From Drosophila miranda (lineage: Eukaryota; Arthropoda; Insecta; Diptera; Drosophilidae), in NCBI RefSeq assembly GCF_003369915.1, contig NW_022881614.1:4485001-4549000 (forward strand): a stretch of DNA of 64,000 bases, in the 5' to 3' direction. A model generated the notes under the pieces. The model saw only the letters and a list, made by a program, of their open reading frames with translations. It was not told the origin of the DNA and searched no databases. The translations under genes were made by a program, and so were the position numbers. Below, in pieces: positions 40,679 to 52,162 of this stretch. How positions within the stretch are numbered: the stretch's first letter is position 1; every line of letters starts with the position of its first letter.

Positions 40679-43544
40679 GTTTTACCAAATAAACCTAAAC
40701 CATTGCGAGCCTGCCACTGATCTGCTCTCTCAGTCGGTGCGCGAAATGAGATCGGACGTTGCAATAATAAGCGAACCATACATTTCCTCCGAGGATGGAT
40801 TCTGGGTCCAAAGCTCCTCAGGAAAAGCAGCAATATGGGCTTGCGGTAAGCCTCCTCTGCGGCCCTCAGTGTGCGCTGAGTTCCGACATTTCGTCAGGGC
40901 AAAACTGGGGAACTTATGGATTTACAGCTGCTATCTCCGCCCAAGCTTGAGCCGTCATAGCTTCGCTGCGGCGATGGACGAATTGGCCAACGACGCCAGG
41001 CACCACAAACCAAATGTGATTGCTGGCGACTTCAATGCTTGGGCCCAGGAGTGGGGCAGCGACATCTCCAGAAGCAGCAGCTCGGACGCCATATACAAGG
41101 GACAAGCACTGCTTGAGGCCTTCGCTGCGTTGGACGTAGCATTGTTGAATCAGGGGACCGCGAATACCTTCAACAGGGGCGGCTCTGGGTCAGTCATCGA
41201 CCTTACATTCGCCTCTAGCAGCCTTTCCCCTCTGTCCACCTGGCGCCTGGGGAACCACTATACGGCCAGCGACCACGAGGCAGTGGTGTTCTCGATAGGC
41301 GGAGAAGGTGGTTGCAGACTGACCAGGGCAACGCAGACAAGTCGGAGAGCAGCCTACAATCCCGAATCAATGCGGATTCCAAGGTTTTTGGAGGCGCTGA
41401 GGAATATGGAGGTCGGAGGCTCAGCTCAACAGATGGTCAACCAGCTTCTGGAGTCCCTACTGCTCGCATGCGATGCCAGTATGAGTCGCAAGAGGCCATT
41501 CAAGGGTAAGCAATCGCCGACCTATTGGTGGAATGACGAGATCCAGGAGGCCAGACGCACTTGCCTGTCAGCTAGAAGGCGATATCAACGGGCTCGCAGA
41601 AGGAGTGGCACTAGCTGGCCAAGGCTACAGGCGGAGTACTGCGGAGCTAGAAAAGCCCTAAAGAACGCCATCAAGGAGAGCAAGAGGGAGTGCTTCCTGC
41701 AGCTTTGCGACTCAGCCGAGAAGGATCCGTGGGGACGTGCCAACAAGACGGTAATGAAGCGAATTCATGGCAGCAACGCGGGGTCGCCGTCTGACCCAGA
41801 CCAGTTGCGGACGATTGTTGAGGCATTGTTCCCATCCGGGGCTCACGGTCTTGCCATCAGTGCCGTCGCACACCAGCCTGCATACTCGGTCGAACCGGTC
41901 ACGGAGGACGAAATCGTCGCCCTGACCCAAAGCTTAAAGGCCAAGAAGGCTCCAGGCCCTGATGGAATCCCCAACCGTGCGGTAAAACTGGCGATGGCAT
42001 ACAACCCGCACGAGTTTGCTAAGGCATTCACGCAGTGCCTGCGGGAAGGACTATTTCCGCCGCAGTGGAAGTTGCAACACCTGGTGCTCTTGCCAAAGCC
42101 AGGAAAGCCGCCGGACGATCCCTCCTCGTTTCGACCGATTTGCTTAATCGACTCGCTGGGAAAGACTCTGGAACAGATAATCCGTAGAAGACTAGACAAC
42201 GCCGTCGAGGATGCTGGGGGACTTTCACCAAACCAATACGGCTTCAGGAGTGGGAGGTCAACGGTGGACGCCATAGGCAGGGTAATTGACATAGCCTCCA
42301 AGGCAGTGGAGGGAACTCGATGGAAGGGCGGCAAGAAGGAATACTGCCTGATTGTCACCCTAGACATCAGGAACGCCTTCAATACGGTGAAGTGGGAGTG
42401 CATCCTGGACTCACTTAACCGGCGCGGTGTACCCCAATACCTTCAGGCAATCGTAAGGAGCTACTTCGAGGGGAGACTGCTGGAGTATAATACGGAGGCC
42501 GGCGCGCAGACTCACGACATAACGGCAGGCGTTCCCCAAGGATCAGTGATGGGTCCCCTATTATGGAACACTGCCTACGATGGAGTCATGAGATTAGCTC
42601 TTCCAGGCGGATGTCAGCTAACCTGCTACGCCGATGATGTCGCCCTGACGGTGGTGGCCAAGCACCTGGACGTCGTCGAAGCAAATTGTGACACCGCAAT
42701 CCAGCTGATTGCAGACTGGCTCCGCTCTGCGGGACTAGAGCTAGCTGCTCATAAAACCGAGGCAGTATTGGTGAGCACCCGTTCGACTGTGGAGACCGCT
42801 CACATCAGGGTTGGCGACCAGAGACTATCGTCGAAACGAGCCATTCGGTATCTGGGCGTGATGATCGACACCAGGCTCAGTTTCCGTGAACACCTAAGCT
42901 ACGTCCAGGAGAAAGCGGCAAACACGAGTCGGGCGCTGTTCCGAATACTGCTGAACACCCGTGGCCCGAAGCAGGAGAGGAGGATTCTGCTGACCAGTGT
43001 AGTCCGCTCAGCCATGACCTACGCAGCAGACGTATGGGCGGATGGAATTAAAGTTGCCAGCTACGCTAGGGGCGTAAAAGCCACTCATCGCCTCTGTGCG
43101 CTCCGGATCTGCTGCGGCTTTCGGACCATATCCGACGAGGCTGCCCTAGTCCTGGCGGGTGTCCTTCCAATTGACCTTCTGGTGCTTGAGGAGAGGGCCG
43201 TGGCCGAAGCCATCCGGGCCGGCGCGGCAAGGAGAGACGCGCGCAAGCAGGCCCGTGAAGGAAGCCTCAGAGCATGGCAAAGCCGCTGGGACGGCTCTGA
43301 TAAAGGACGGTGGACACACCGCCTGATTCCGGATGTCCGATATTGGATCGGCAGGCGACACGGTGTGGTCAATTTCCATTCCACACAGCTTCTGAGCGGA
43401 CACGGCTGCTTCAGCCATTACCTTTGGAGGTTCGGCCACGAGGACTCGCCGAACTGCTCGTGGTGCGGCGACGCCACTGAAGACGCTGAGCACATCATTT
43501 TTCAATGTGGGCGCTTCTCACTTATTAGGGAGGAGTTGTGGTGA
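40671..43544 (+). CDS. R1-clade ORF2: AP-like endonuclease, reverse transcriptase, CCHC
   Basis: 957 residues to a TGA at 43542-43544. The same frame continues 47 codons, with sequence matching the other copy, to a TAG at 43686-43688, so this copy is slightly truncated. The endonuclease (residues 1-220) keeps its key residues in IISEPYIS, VIAGDFNAWAQEWGS, SVIDLTFASS and ASDHEAVVF. RT motifs: KKAPGPDGIPNRA, NQYGFRSGRSTVDAIGR, IVTLDIRNAFNTVKW, AGVPQGSVMGPLLWN and CYADDVALTVV (catalytic YADD). The C-terminal Cys/His motif is CSWCGDATEDAEHIIFQC. The loss of 47 residues lies beyond all known catalytic parts, so effect is uncertain. Confidence 0.9.
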   Translation: MVRFYQINLNHCEPATDLLSQSVREMRSDVAIISEPYISSEDGFWVQSSSGKAAIWACGKPPLRPSVCAEFRHFVRAKLGNLWIYSCYLRPSLSRHSFAAAMDELANDARHHKPNVIAGDFNAWAQEWGSDISRSSSSDAIYKGQALLEAFAALDVALLNQGTANTFNRGGSGSVIDLTFASSSLSPLSTWRLGNHYTASDHEAVVFSIGGEGGCRLTRATQTSRRAAYNPESMRIPRFLEALRNMEVGGSAQQMVNQLLESLLLACDASMSRKRPFKGKQSPTYWWNDEIQEARRTCLSARRRYQRARRRSGTSWPRLQAEYCGARKALKNAIKESKRECFLQLCDSAEKDPWGRANKTVMKRIHGSNAGSPSDPDQLRTIVEALFPSGAHGLAISAVAHQPAYSVEPVTEDEIVALTQSLKAKKAPGPDGIPNRAVKLAMAYNPHEFAKAFTQCLREGLFPPQWKLQHLVLLPKPGKPPDDPSSFRPICLIDSLGKTLEQIIRRRLDNAVEDAGGLSPNQYGFRSGRSTVDAIGRVIDIASKAVEGTRWKGGKKEYCLIVTLDIRNAFNTVKWECILDSLNRRGVPQYLQAIVRSYFEGRLLEYNTEAGAQTHDITAGVPQGSVMGPLLWNTAYDGVMRLALPGGCQLTCYADDVALTVVAKHLDVVEANCDTAIQLIADWLRSAGLELAAHKTEAVLVSTRSTVETAHIRVGDQRLSSKRAIRYLGVMIDTRLSFREHLSYVQEKAANTSRALFRILLNTRGPKQERRILLTSVVRSAMTYAADVWADGIKVASYARGVKATHRLCALRICCGFRTISDEAALVLAGVLPIDLLVLEERAVAEAIRAGAARRDARKQAREGSLRAWQSRWDGSDKGRWTHRLIPDVRYWIGRRHGVVNFHSTQLLSGHGCFSHYLWRFGHEDSPNCSWCGDATEDAEHIIFQCGRFSLIREELW

Positions 43545-43759
43545 GCCGCCGGCGGGCAGCTCACGCCGAACAACCTGATCGAGGCGATTGTGGAAGACCC
43601 CATGGTATGGTCGGCCTGGAGCAACTTTGCAGCCGGCGCCATGAAGGAGCTGCGTAGGTGCGAGCGCCGAAGGAACGAGAGTGGCTAGGAGGAACCATGG
43701 TCCCTGCGAAGCAATGCTTTACGGCCGTCCCGCAGAGACCCGGAACTTCCTGCCGGTCT

Positions 43760-46150
43760 ACATACGCTGGAAGCATGTGATGCCTCCATGCTAAGGAAAA
43801 GAAGAAGCCTGAACAACCGCAGGCCAACGTATTGGTGGAACGCTGAAATAGGTAGCGCCAGGCATGAGTGCCAGCGGAAAAGACGACTATACCAGCGTTC
43901 GAGAAGTTCCCCGGAATTCGAGAGGCTCCAAGGAGAATATAAGGAAAGCAGACGCTGCTTGAAGAGGCAGATCAAGGATGCCAAGCGCAAATGCTTCGAA
44001 AAGCTCTGCGATGACGCAGATGCGAACCCTTGGGGCTACGCATACAGGCTGGTAATGAAGAGACTGCGAGTGTTCAGTCCCCCGCCGCCAATGTGTGCAG
44101 ATCTGCTGGTTAACATAGTAGAAACCCTATTTCCAGAGAAAGTGGCAGCCCAGAGGGTGATGGATAGAATACCGCCACCTGAAATAGAAGCCACCACGGG
44201 AGCAGAAGTCCTCGAAGCTCTACAACGGATCAAGAACGGCAAAGCACCAGGACCTGATGGGGTCCCAAATGCCGATCTCCGCACGGCTATTGAGTCCAAT
44301 CCACAAATGTACGTGGATTTATTCAATGCGTGCATGTCCGAAGGGACCTTCCCCAGACCATGGAAGCGACAGCGGCTAGTCCTCTTACCCAAGGGGAACA
44401 AGCCGACCGAGGAGCCATCATCCTATAGACCACTCTGCATGCTCGACACAGTGGGTAAGATCCTCGAGCGCATAATCCACACCAGGCTGGAGAAGGCAGT
44501 AACGCGTCAGCTCTCACCGAGACAGCACGGGTTTCGCAAAGGCAGGTCCACGGTGGACGCAATCGGCGAGGTATGTGAGATAGCAAAGCGAGCTATCGAT
44601 GGCACCCGATGGATGTACGGGACCAAAGAGTATTGCATAGTGGCAACACTCGATGTCCAAAATGCATTCAACTCTGCCAATTGGGATCACATACTAGAAG
44701 AATTGAGAAACTTTCAAATACCGCCGTATCTGCAGAATATCATCGCGGACTACCTAAGAGACCGAGTGCTCATATATGAGACGGATAAAGGGACACGTGA
44801 GCACCAAATCACTGGAGGAGTTCCCCAAGGATCGGTCCTCGGCCCGCTGCTGTGGAACATCATGTATGATGGAATCCTCAAGATGGATATGCCAATGGGC
44901 GCCACGGTGATAGGCTTTGCCGACGACATAGCAATAGTCGTAGTGGCAAAACAGAAAGAAGCGGCGGAAGAAATCTGCAACGACGCGGTAGAGAGAGCCA
45001 GAACATGGCTATCAGGGAGGGATCTCTCATTAGCCACCCACAAAACGGAGGCGGTGCTCATAAGCAGCAGGAAAGTAGTGGAGACGGCCACGATCCGAGT
45101 AGGAGACTGCACTATTAGCTCCAGTCCAAGCCTGAAGTACCTGGGGGTCATGATTGACCACAGACTCAGCTTCAAGCATCACATGGCGTATGCAAGCAGC
45201 AAAGCAGGAAAGACGGCAGTGGCCCTATCCCGCATCATGGCCAACACCGGAGGCCCGAAACAGCCAAGGCGGAAGCTACTAGCGAGCGTAGTTGGCTCAA
45301 CGCTAATGTACGCTGCACCAATATGGGTTGATGCAATGAAGCATAAAACATATGCCCGAGAATGCAACGCAGTCCAGAGGCTGTGTGCCCTCAGGGTGTG
45401 TTGCGCATTCAGAACGGTATCCCAAGACGCCGCACTTGTGGTAGCAGGAATGATTCCAATCCATCTGCTGGCAAGAGAAGCCGCAGGAATCAGGGCACAG
45501 CTAACCCTGGGGACTACGGACCAGGACACCAGAGGTGCCTTAAGGCAGCGCACAATCCTGCAATGGCAAGATTCGTGGGATAACAGCAGCAAAGGGCGAT
45601 GGACCCATAGGCTAATCCCAGACCTGAAGAGTTGGCTGAACCGTAGCCATGGACAAGTGGAGTATCACCTGACACAACTGCTGACAGGACACGGTTGCTT
45701 TAAAGCCTACCTGCATAGGTTTAAGCACGAGGACGACCCCTTCTGCGTGGTCTGCGCAGGGGTCATCGAAGACGCAGAGCACTGCTTCTTCGAATGTCCA
45801 AGATTTCGGCAAGAACGAGAGGATCTAAGCAACAAGCTTGGAAGAATGCCAGCGGTGTCAAACCTGGCATAATGCCTGCTGGAGTCGGAAGGAAACTGGG
45901 CCTCGATTAGATTCATGGCCGTAACTATGGCTACCAAACTGCGTCGCGAAGAAAGAGCACGCAATGCAAGGAGATAAAGGATAAAGGAGATTATTAAGAG
46001 AAGAGCCCTACGGGCATCTCCCCCCGGCGAAGTAATATCTCGCGCCAGTACCGCCGGGATCCGGGATAGGTGTGGTTGGTTTTAGAGCGGTTAGAGTCCC
46101 TCACTTCGGCTTCGGCTGAGTCGGCATGAAGCTTTCCTGTAGTCACACAA

Positions 46151-46180
<30 letters not shown>
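43760..46180 (+). mobile_element. 5'-truncated R1-clade non-LTR retrotransposon (copy B), fused to copy A
   Basis: Begins at about 43760 without any target duplication or poly(A) from copy A. It carries a distinct family's ORF2 from the endonuclease/RT linker on, a ~170-bp 3' UTR and a long poly(A) (46152-46181), and is followed directly by (AC)n (46181-46193). Copies A and B together are bracketed by AC repeat on both sides. Confidence 0.85.
43788..45872 (+). pseudogene. R1-clade ORF2 of copy B: RT and CCHC, endonuclease missing
   Basis: 694 codons to a TAA at 45870-45872; the same frame continues to 45975-45977 with the expected tail (NWASIRFMAVTMATKLRREE), so there is a premature stop near the end. 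RT motifs: KAPGPDGVPNADLR, RQHGFRKGRSTVDAIGE, VATLDVQNAFNSANW, GGVPQGSVLGPLLWN and GFADDIAIVV (FADD variant of the catalytic box). C-terminal CVVCAGVIEDAEHCFFEC. The endonuclease is absent through 5' truncation. The frame opens at a GCATGC-flanked ATG by chance. Its divergence from copy A shows a different family. Confidence 0.85.
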
Positions 46181-46182
<2 letters not shown>

Positions 46183-46193
46183 ACACACACACA

Positions 46194-46961
46194 GGGGAAC
46201 ACACAGATATGCATGAATTTTTTTGATATACTGTGTATCTATGTGTCTTTGGGGTTTTGTTTTCATATTTTTCACTCTCGGCAAAAGTTTTGCTAAAGGA
46301 GGAGTGCTGCTCTGATCACAGCAGGCCATCAAATGTCGCAGTAATTGTAATTTCAATTGGATTTTGGCATATATTTGCCCCCATCTGATGATTGGCATCT
46401 GAGAGATTCACATCAGTGCTGGCTGCTGCTTCTTTAAAGATATTCCGATTTTATGGGATTAACACGTTTGCGGCTCAAAATTCACTTGCTCTTCCTATCT
46501 GTCTGTCTCTCTCTCGCTCTCGCTCTTTCTCTTTTTGTTTACATTTTGCCGCTGCCGACTAACGGAAATTGCAGAGGAAGAGACAGAGGGAGAGAGGGAG
46601 AAAGATACTGCCACGCTACTGCGACAAAAAGGAAGAACAAGAAATGAAGACAACACACACAATCATAAACACCCGGCAGCTACCGTAACACTGACACTGA
46701 CGCACGCTCAAGCCCCCGCCGAAAGCTCTCTCCGCACACTCCACAGCTTCTCTCCACTCCACTCCTCTGCGCCCAGCGATCAGCGATTTAACTAAAATGC
46801 GTAGAGCTGGCCGAAAGCTCGAAACGGGTAACGGTTAACGGTTAAGGTGAGAGCAAAGCGCAACAGCCGCAAGCTTAGCGCGCGAGAGAGAGAGAGCGCG
46901 GAGTAATTGGTGTCGGGCTAACAGCTGCGAAGTTCAAAAACAGCTGGGGGAGCTGCATTTA
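46194..46961. other. Host sequence between Pld and bin3; possible non-coding exon
   Basis: Includes CT-rich stretches (46500-46540), GA-rich stretches and a donor-like AAG|GTGAGA at about 46846 after a leader-like segment. No coding frame. Confidence 0.3.
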
Positions 46962-48121
46962 TTATACCCGATACTCAAAATGAGTATTGGGGTATATTAG
47001 ATTTGTGGTAAAAGTGGATGTGTGTAACTTCCAGAAGGAATCGTTTCCGACCCCATAAAGTATATATATTCTTGATCAGCATCAATAGCCGAGTCGATTG
47101 AGCCCTGTCTGTCTGTCCGTCTGTCCGTCCGTCCGTCCGTCCGTCCCCTTCAGCGCCTAGTGCTCAAAGACTATAAGAGCTAGAGCAACGATGTTTTGGA
47201 TCCAGACTTCTCTGATATGTCACTACTACAAAAATATTTCAAAACTTCGCCCCGCCCACTTCCGCCCCCACAAAGGACGAAAATCTGTGGCATCTACATT
47301 TTTAAAGATACGATAAAACCAAAGACGCAGAATCGTAGAGGATGACTATATGTTCTAGAGTGTAAAATCTCAACCAGATCGTATAATTATTATAGCCAGA
47401 ATCAAGAAAACAATTTCATTTTTTCTCGCTCTGTCTCTCTCTAACACACAGGTTTCATAGTCGGTTTTGCCAATTGCAAAATATGAGTTCAAGGATCTCA
47501 GAACCTATAAGAGCCAGAGCAACCAAATTTGGTATCCACACTCCTGTGATATCGGACCTTGACCGTTTCGTGTCCAAATTTCGCCACACACCCTTCCGCC
47601 CCCGCAAAGGACGAAAATCTGGGGCATCCACAAATCGCAGAGACTATTAAGGCTAGAGTAACCAAATTTGGTATCCGCACTTCTGTTAGATCTCACTATA
47701 AAACGTATATCTCAGAATTTCGCCCCACCCCCTTCCGCCCCCACAAAGGACGAAAATCTGTTGCATCCACAATATTGAGGATACGAGAAAACTAAAAACG
47801 CAGATTCATAGATAATGACCATATCTATCAGATTGCTGAATCTGGATCAGATCGGATCATTTTTGTAGCCAAAAGGAACAAATACCAAATTTGGTTGCTC
47901 TAGCTTTTATAGTCTTTGAGCACTAGGCGCTGAAGGGGACGGACAGACGGACGGACGGACAGACGGACAGACAGACATGGCTCAATCGACTCGGCTATTG
48001 ATGCTGATCAAGAATATATATACTTTTTGGGGTCGGAAACGATTCCTTTTGGACGTTACACACATCCACTTTTACCACAAATCTAATTTACCCCAAAACT
48101 CATTTTGAGTATCGGGTATAA
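46962..48121. mobile_element. DINE-1 copy with the same terminal module at both ends (inverted)
   Basis: Left end TTATACCCGATACTCAAAAT and right end ATTTTGAGTATCGGGTATAA are both the right-end module of the family, facing each other. Each carries its own microsatellite: (GTCY)n at about 47107-47148 and (ACGG/ACAG)n at about 47938-47977. The usual left end with the GC hairpin is absent. The switch lies near 47882, within an AACAAATACCAAATTTGG block. Confidence 0.8.
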
Positions 48122-48645
48122 TAATATTAAAATGTTGTTAATCAATCGCACTCGCGCACACACGGACACCACCCGGACGGCCGACACTTGGCAGACCTTC
48201 TTCTCGAAAAACTTGAAAACTTGTATATGTTTTTGTTGGGGGAGCGGAGACGCCGTCGCAGACAAGCAGCCCCAACGTTTGCCAAAGTTTTGACGAAGCA
48301 AAGGCCAGAGACAAACGTCAAAATATTGCAAATAGGCACGGTTCGGATCGATCTCTCGCTCTCTCTCACTCTCACTCTCACTGGAAGCCAGCCCACGAAA
48401 GCGATCGTAAAAGAGAGTCACACAAAGGAAAGAGGCAGTGCAAAGAGAATGTTTGGCACCCGGTTTCTTTTACACAACGTCATCGCACTATCACTTAAAT
48501 TATTTATAATTTATTTTTCACTGATTGAACTTTCTTTTAATTGAAAGCCAGCCTCCTCTTCTGCGTCCGTCGACAGCAGTTCGATCTTCTTCGACTCTCG
48601 GCGGAATGAGCGTGCGTGCCCAAGCAAGAGCTTTTGGCTGGAAAG

Positions 48646-48678
<33 letters not shown>

Positions 48679-48784
48679 AAACAGCTGATCGGGCGGGCGG
48701 CACTGTTATACGAAGCTCAAACAGGTTTTCTCCCGATCGAGACGTTGGTATTCAAAATGTAGAACAGCGTCTAGAAAGGCACAA
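48122..48784. other. Host sequence with CT and GA microsatellites
   Basis: CT-rich stretch at 48353-48380 and (GA)n at 48649-48677. An open plus-strand frame at 48188-48544 has no ATG, and I do not accept it. Confidence 0.35.
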
Positions 48785-49080
48785 TCATGGTTTAAAAAAC
48801 CCCTTCAGGTGGATAGTTACTATGACTCCCACTACTTGATCAGAGCATTTTAATTGTAGTTCAAAGATACAGCAGCACTCAATTACATTACATAGCTCTT
48901 GAAGGCATGGGCTTTGCCGTACGATCGTGGTTTACATTACCCCTTCAGGTAGGTCGTTACTACAGCGTGGTTTACTACAGCCCTTCTACATTACATGATC
49001 AGAGCCTTTGAATCCTAGTCCAAAGATACAGCATGCTTTCATTAATTTGTATTCCATAGCTATGGAGTTTAAGGGCTTGG
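48785..49080 (+). repeat. Imperfect tandem duplication of ~150 bp
   Basis: Two diverged copies share GTGGTTTA..., ACCCCTTCAGGT, GTTACTA, TGATCAGAGC and CAAAGATACAGCA in the same order (about 48785-48910 and 48930-49080). No coding capacity seen. Confidence 0.65.
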
Positions 49081-49258
49081 ATGCTGGCTGGATGATATCG
49101 GGAACCGATCAGATCAGATCGATTCCCACCAGTATACTTACAGATCTTTGACAATCCATAGCCTATTGCCTTTTGGCGATTTATCTTCATTTCAAAATAA
49201 AACCCTTTTTAAAACATGTTCTTCATATAATTGCAAATTTATTTCTATATATACACTA

Positions 49259-50676
49259 CTTGCCAAAATAATAAGTACACGCTTATACGCTTTCTTTCAT
49301 CTCCTATAAAACTTTTCTAATAAACATAATTAAAAAATCAAAATTACTTTTAGTTTTCTAACCTACAATAGACTATAAAAATGTTTATCATAAGCATTTT
49401 TCATTTCAAATATATATTTTATGATCGATTAAACCTTAAAATCATAAATAAGGGCTGGCCAAAATAATAAGTACAGCAATTCTCCAAAGCGAAAAACTAA
49501 AAGCGTTTCAAATTTTTTACACTTTTTTCTTATAATTTATAAATTTTTAATAGTATCCTATATAGCCACACTTATTTTGGATGATTTTGGCCATTCTTCT
49601 TGGCATACTAGCAATAAGTTTGCGGCAAGTATCCACTGGAATCTTATACCACGTTTTTTGCACAAATTCTCCACAATTCTTTTTCTTTTCGAATAGAATT
49701 TTTACCAATTCGACGTTTTAAGTCACCCCAAAGGTTTTAAAATGGGTTTAAGTCAGGAAACTGACTTGGCCAAGCCATAACGTTTACATTTTTTCCCGTA
49801 AACCAAGCCTTCACCACCTTTGAGGTGTGCTTTGGGTAATTTTCCGTTAGAAACACCCATCTTAAGGGCATGTTTTCCTCAGCTCAAGGTTGTATAATGA
49901 CTGTCAAATTTTTTTATACCCGAATTGGATCACATGATCAGTTATGCGATGTACCGGCTCAACGTCATGCCAAGAAAAATGGCCTCAGATACCTATACAT
50001 CGGTCTCCGTTCTTAACCATTTTCTTTGTGTACCGGAAGTCGAATTCTTTGCCTTTGGGTCGTTGTATACATCTTTTGGAGTCATTATCAAAATGATTTA
50101 TTTTTGTTTCATCTCTCAATAATATATTATTCCACTTCTAAGACCCATCTGACCCAGACCATGCCAAATGATTTTCAACGACTTTTTGCATCATCTTCAA
50201 AATTTTTACTCGGAGTAAGGGAACTTTTCGGACTATACGTCCTGTAAGGTTTATATATTGAAGTCTCCGACGAACCATCAGACCTGATTTTTCTTTGCCA
50301 ATTTGAGCGGATATGGCCTTGGAAGACATGAACTGATCCTTTTTTGCAAGACTGATTATGCGGGTGTCCGTTGTTTGTAAAGATTTCTTCTTCCATCCTC
50401 GATTTTCAATAACCACTTTAGATATTAAAGCATTCTGAACAAAAAATTCCGAGCGTCCAAGACTTTTCGCAATTTCCCGGAGAATTTTCCTTTCTTTTTG
50501 AAGACTTATGGAAAACTTCTTTTCTTCAGGAGTAGGGCCTAACTAAAGAATTTTTTTAAACTCTCATGTCTTTAAATATGAAAGAACTCAATAAAAACCA
50601 ACAATCCTTTGACCAAATCCTTATCTAATCCTTCAAAATTTATAAATAACACCAGTGTACTTATTATTTTGGCCAG
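49259..50676 (-). mobile_element. Degenerate Tc1/mariner-type transposon
   Basis: Termini read TTGCCAAAATAATAAGTACA (left) and the complement of TGGCCAAAATAATAAGTACA (right), about 1.4 kb apart, with TA next to the left end. A further direct copy of the terminal motif lies inside the left end at about 49455, like the IR/DR arrangement of some Tc1 elements. A matching inner copy on the right was not found. The transposase on the minus strand is broken. Confidence 0.85.
49560..50416 (-). pseudogene. Tc1-like transposase remnant
   Basis: On the minus strand the N-terminal DNA-binding region is readable (RGWKKKSLQTTDTRIISLAK, SSKAISAQIGKEKSG, RRRLQYINLTGRIVRKVPLL). The end of the catalytic domain is also readable (MAWPSQFPDLNPF, NLWGDLKRRIGKNS). 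The final acidic residue expected after DLNP is replaced by a stop, and several other stops and frame breaks occur. Non-functional. Confidence 0.8.
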
Positions 50677-50741
50677 ACCAAAAATGCCCATTCAGCAAAA
50701 ATGTATGCATAGAATTTTACTAAGATGGTTCCCCACTTTAA

Positions 50742-51818
50742 TTATACCCGATACTCAAAATGAGTATTGGGGTATATTAGATTTGTGGAAAAAGTGGATG
50801 TGTGTAACGTTCAGAAGGAATCGTTTCCGACCCCATAAAGTATATATATTCTTGATCAGCATCAATAGCCGAGTCGATTGAGCCCTGTCTGTCTGTCCGT
50901 CTGTCCGTCCGTCCCCTTCAGCGCCTATTGCTCAAAGACTATAAGAGCTAGAGCAACGATGTTTTGGATCCAGACTTCTGTGATATGTCACTGCTACAAA
51001 AATATTTCAAAACTTCGCCCCGCCCACTTCCGCCCCCACAAAGGACGAAAATCTGTGGCATCCACATTTTTAAAGATACGATAAAACCAAAAAAGCAGAA
51101 TCGGTGAGGATGACCATATCTTCTACAGTGCAAAATCTGAACCAGATCGTATAATGATTATAGCCAGAATCAAGAAAACAATTTCATTCTTTCTCGCTCT
51201 GTCTCTCTCTAACACACAGGTTTCATGGTCGGTTTTGTCAATTGCAAAATATGAGTTCAAGGATCTCAGAACCTATAAGAGCCAGAGCAACCAAATTTGG
51301 TATCCACACTCCTGTGATATCGGACCTTGACCGTTTCGTGTCCAAATTTCGCCACACCCCCTTCCGCCCCCGCAAAGGACGAAAATCTGGGGCATCCACA
51401 AATCGCAGAGACTATTAAGGCTAGAGTAACCAAATTTGGTATCCGCACTTCTGTTAGATCTCAGAATTTCGCCCCACCCCCTTCCGCCACCCACAAAAGA
51501 CGAAAATCTGTTGCATCCACAATATTGCACATTCGAGAAATCTAAAAACGCAGAATCATAGATAATGACCATATCTATCAGATTGCTGAATCTGGATCAG
51601 GTCGGATCATTTTTGTAGCCAAAAGCAAGAAATCAATTTTCAGTGGCTACGCAGCGCCCGACGTCACGCTCAGACTGATTTTCTGTCTCTCTCGCACGCA
51701 CTCTTTGTCGTGTGGTTCAATATTAGCGGCGTCTGCCGGAGGAGAGCCATACTGACTTAGTATCGGGGATAACTGTAGAGTTGCGGTGTCCGCAGCAACT
51801 CACAACGTTCCACCTCGT
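50742..51818 (-). mobile_element. DINE-1/mini-me-like element, about full length
   Basis: 1077 bp in reverse orientation, starting TTATACCCGATACTCAAAAT on the plus strand with (GTCY)n at about 50888-50915. It ends with the complement of ACGAGGTGGAACGTTGTGAG and lies 65 bp from the Tc1-like element. Confidence 0.88.
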
Positions 51819-52162
51819 TTTTGATTTAAATAATTGTCAAGACTGTAACCTTTCCGAATATAAGCAATTGGCATCAATACATTTACAAACATTCGAGCTA
51901 TTCCATAACAAACTAGCATGCGCTAACTAGCACTAGTATATATCTGTGTGATTCTGTTACTTTTTAAATTACAATTAAGCGTCTCGTTTACCGTTACATA
52001 TTTTTGTTTTCGTTTTTTTTTTCTTTTGTTTCAAACAATTTTTGAATTTTTCTTTTGCTTGTTTATCCGTTTTTATCTTTTTTGTTTGTTTTTGACACAT
52101 TTTTCTTTTCTTCCTTTCTTGCGAGCCGTCTTCGTTCCGCCCCTGCCGCCGCCCTCACCCGC
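51819..52162 (-). other. Probable 3' UTR of bin3
   Basis: AT-rich and T-rich on the plus strand, directly downstream of the bin3 stop. No other gene seen. Confidence 0.45.

Larger units (their letters stand above)
38789..43759 (+). mobile_element. Near-full-length R1-clade non-LTR retrotransposon (copy A)
   Basis: Starts right after an (AC)n tract. It has a ~495-bp 5' UTR with an AT-rich repeat (39218-39250) and two overlapping ORFs (39284-40678 and 40671-43544/43688). Its 3' UTR is cut at about 43759, where the next element starts; the related copy at 2456-4473 continues past this point. Same family as that copy. The AC flank suggests a Waldo/Mino-type target preference. Confidence 0.88.

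Noticed and set aside
48188..48544. 118-codon plus-strand frame
   Set aside because: Starts at TTG, includes simple CT-repeat-coded SLSLTLTLT and has no domain.
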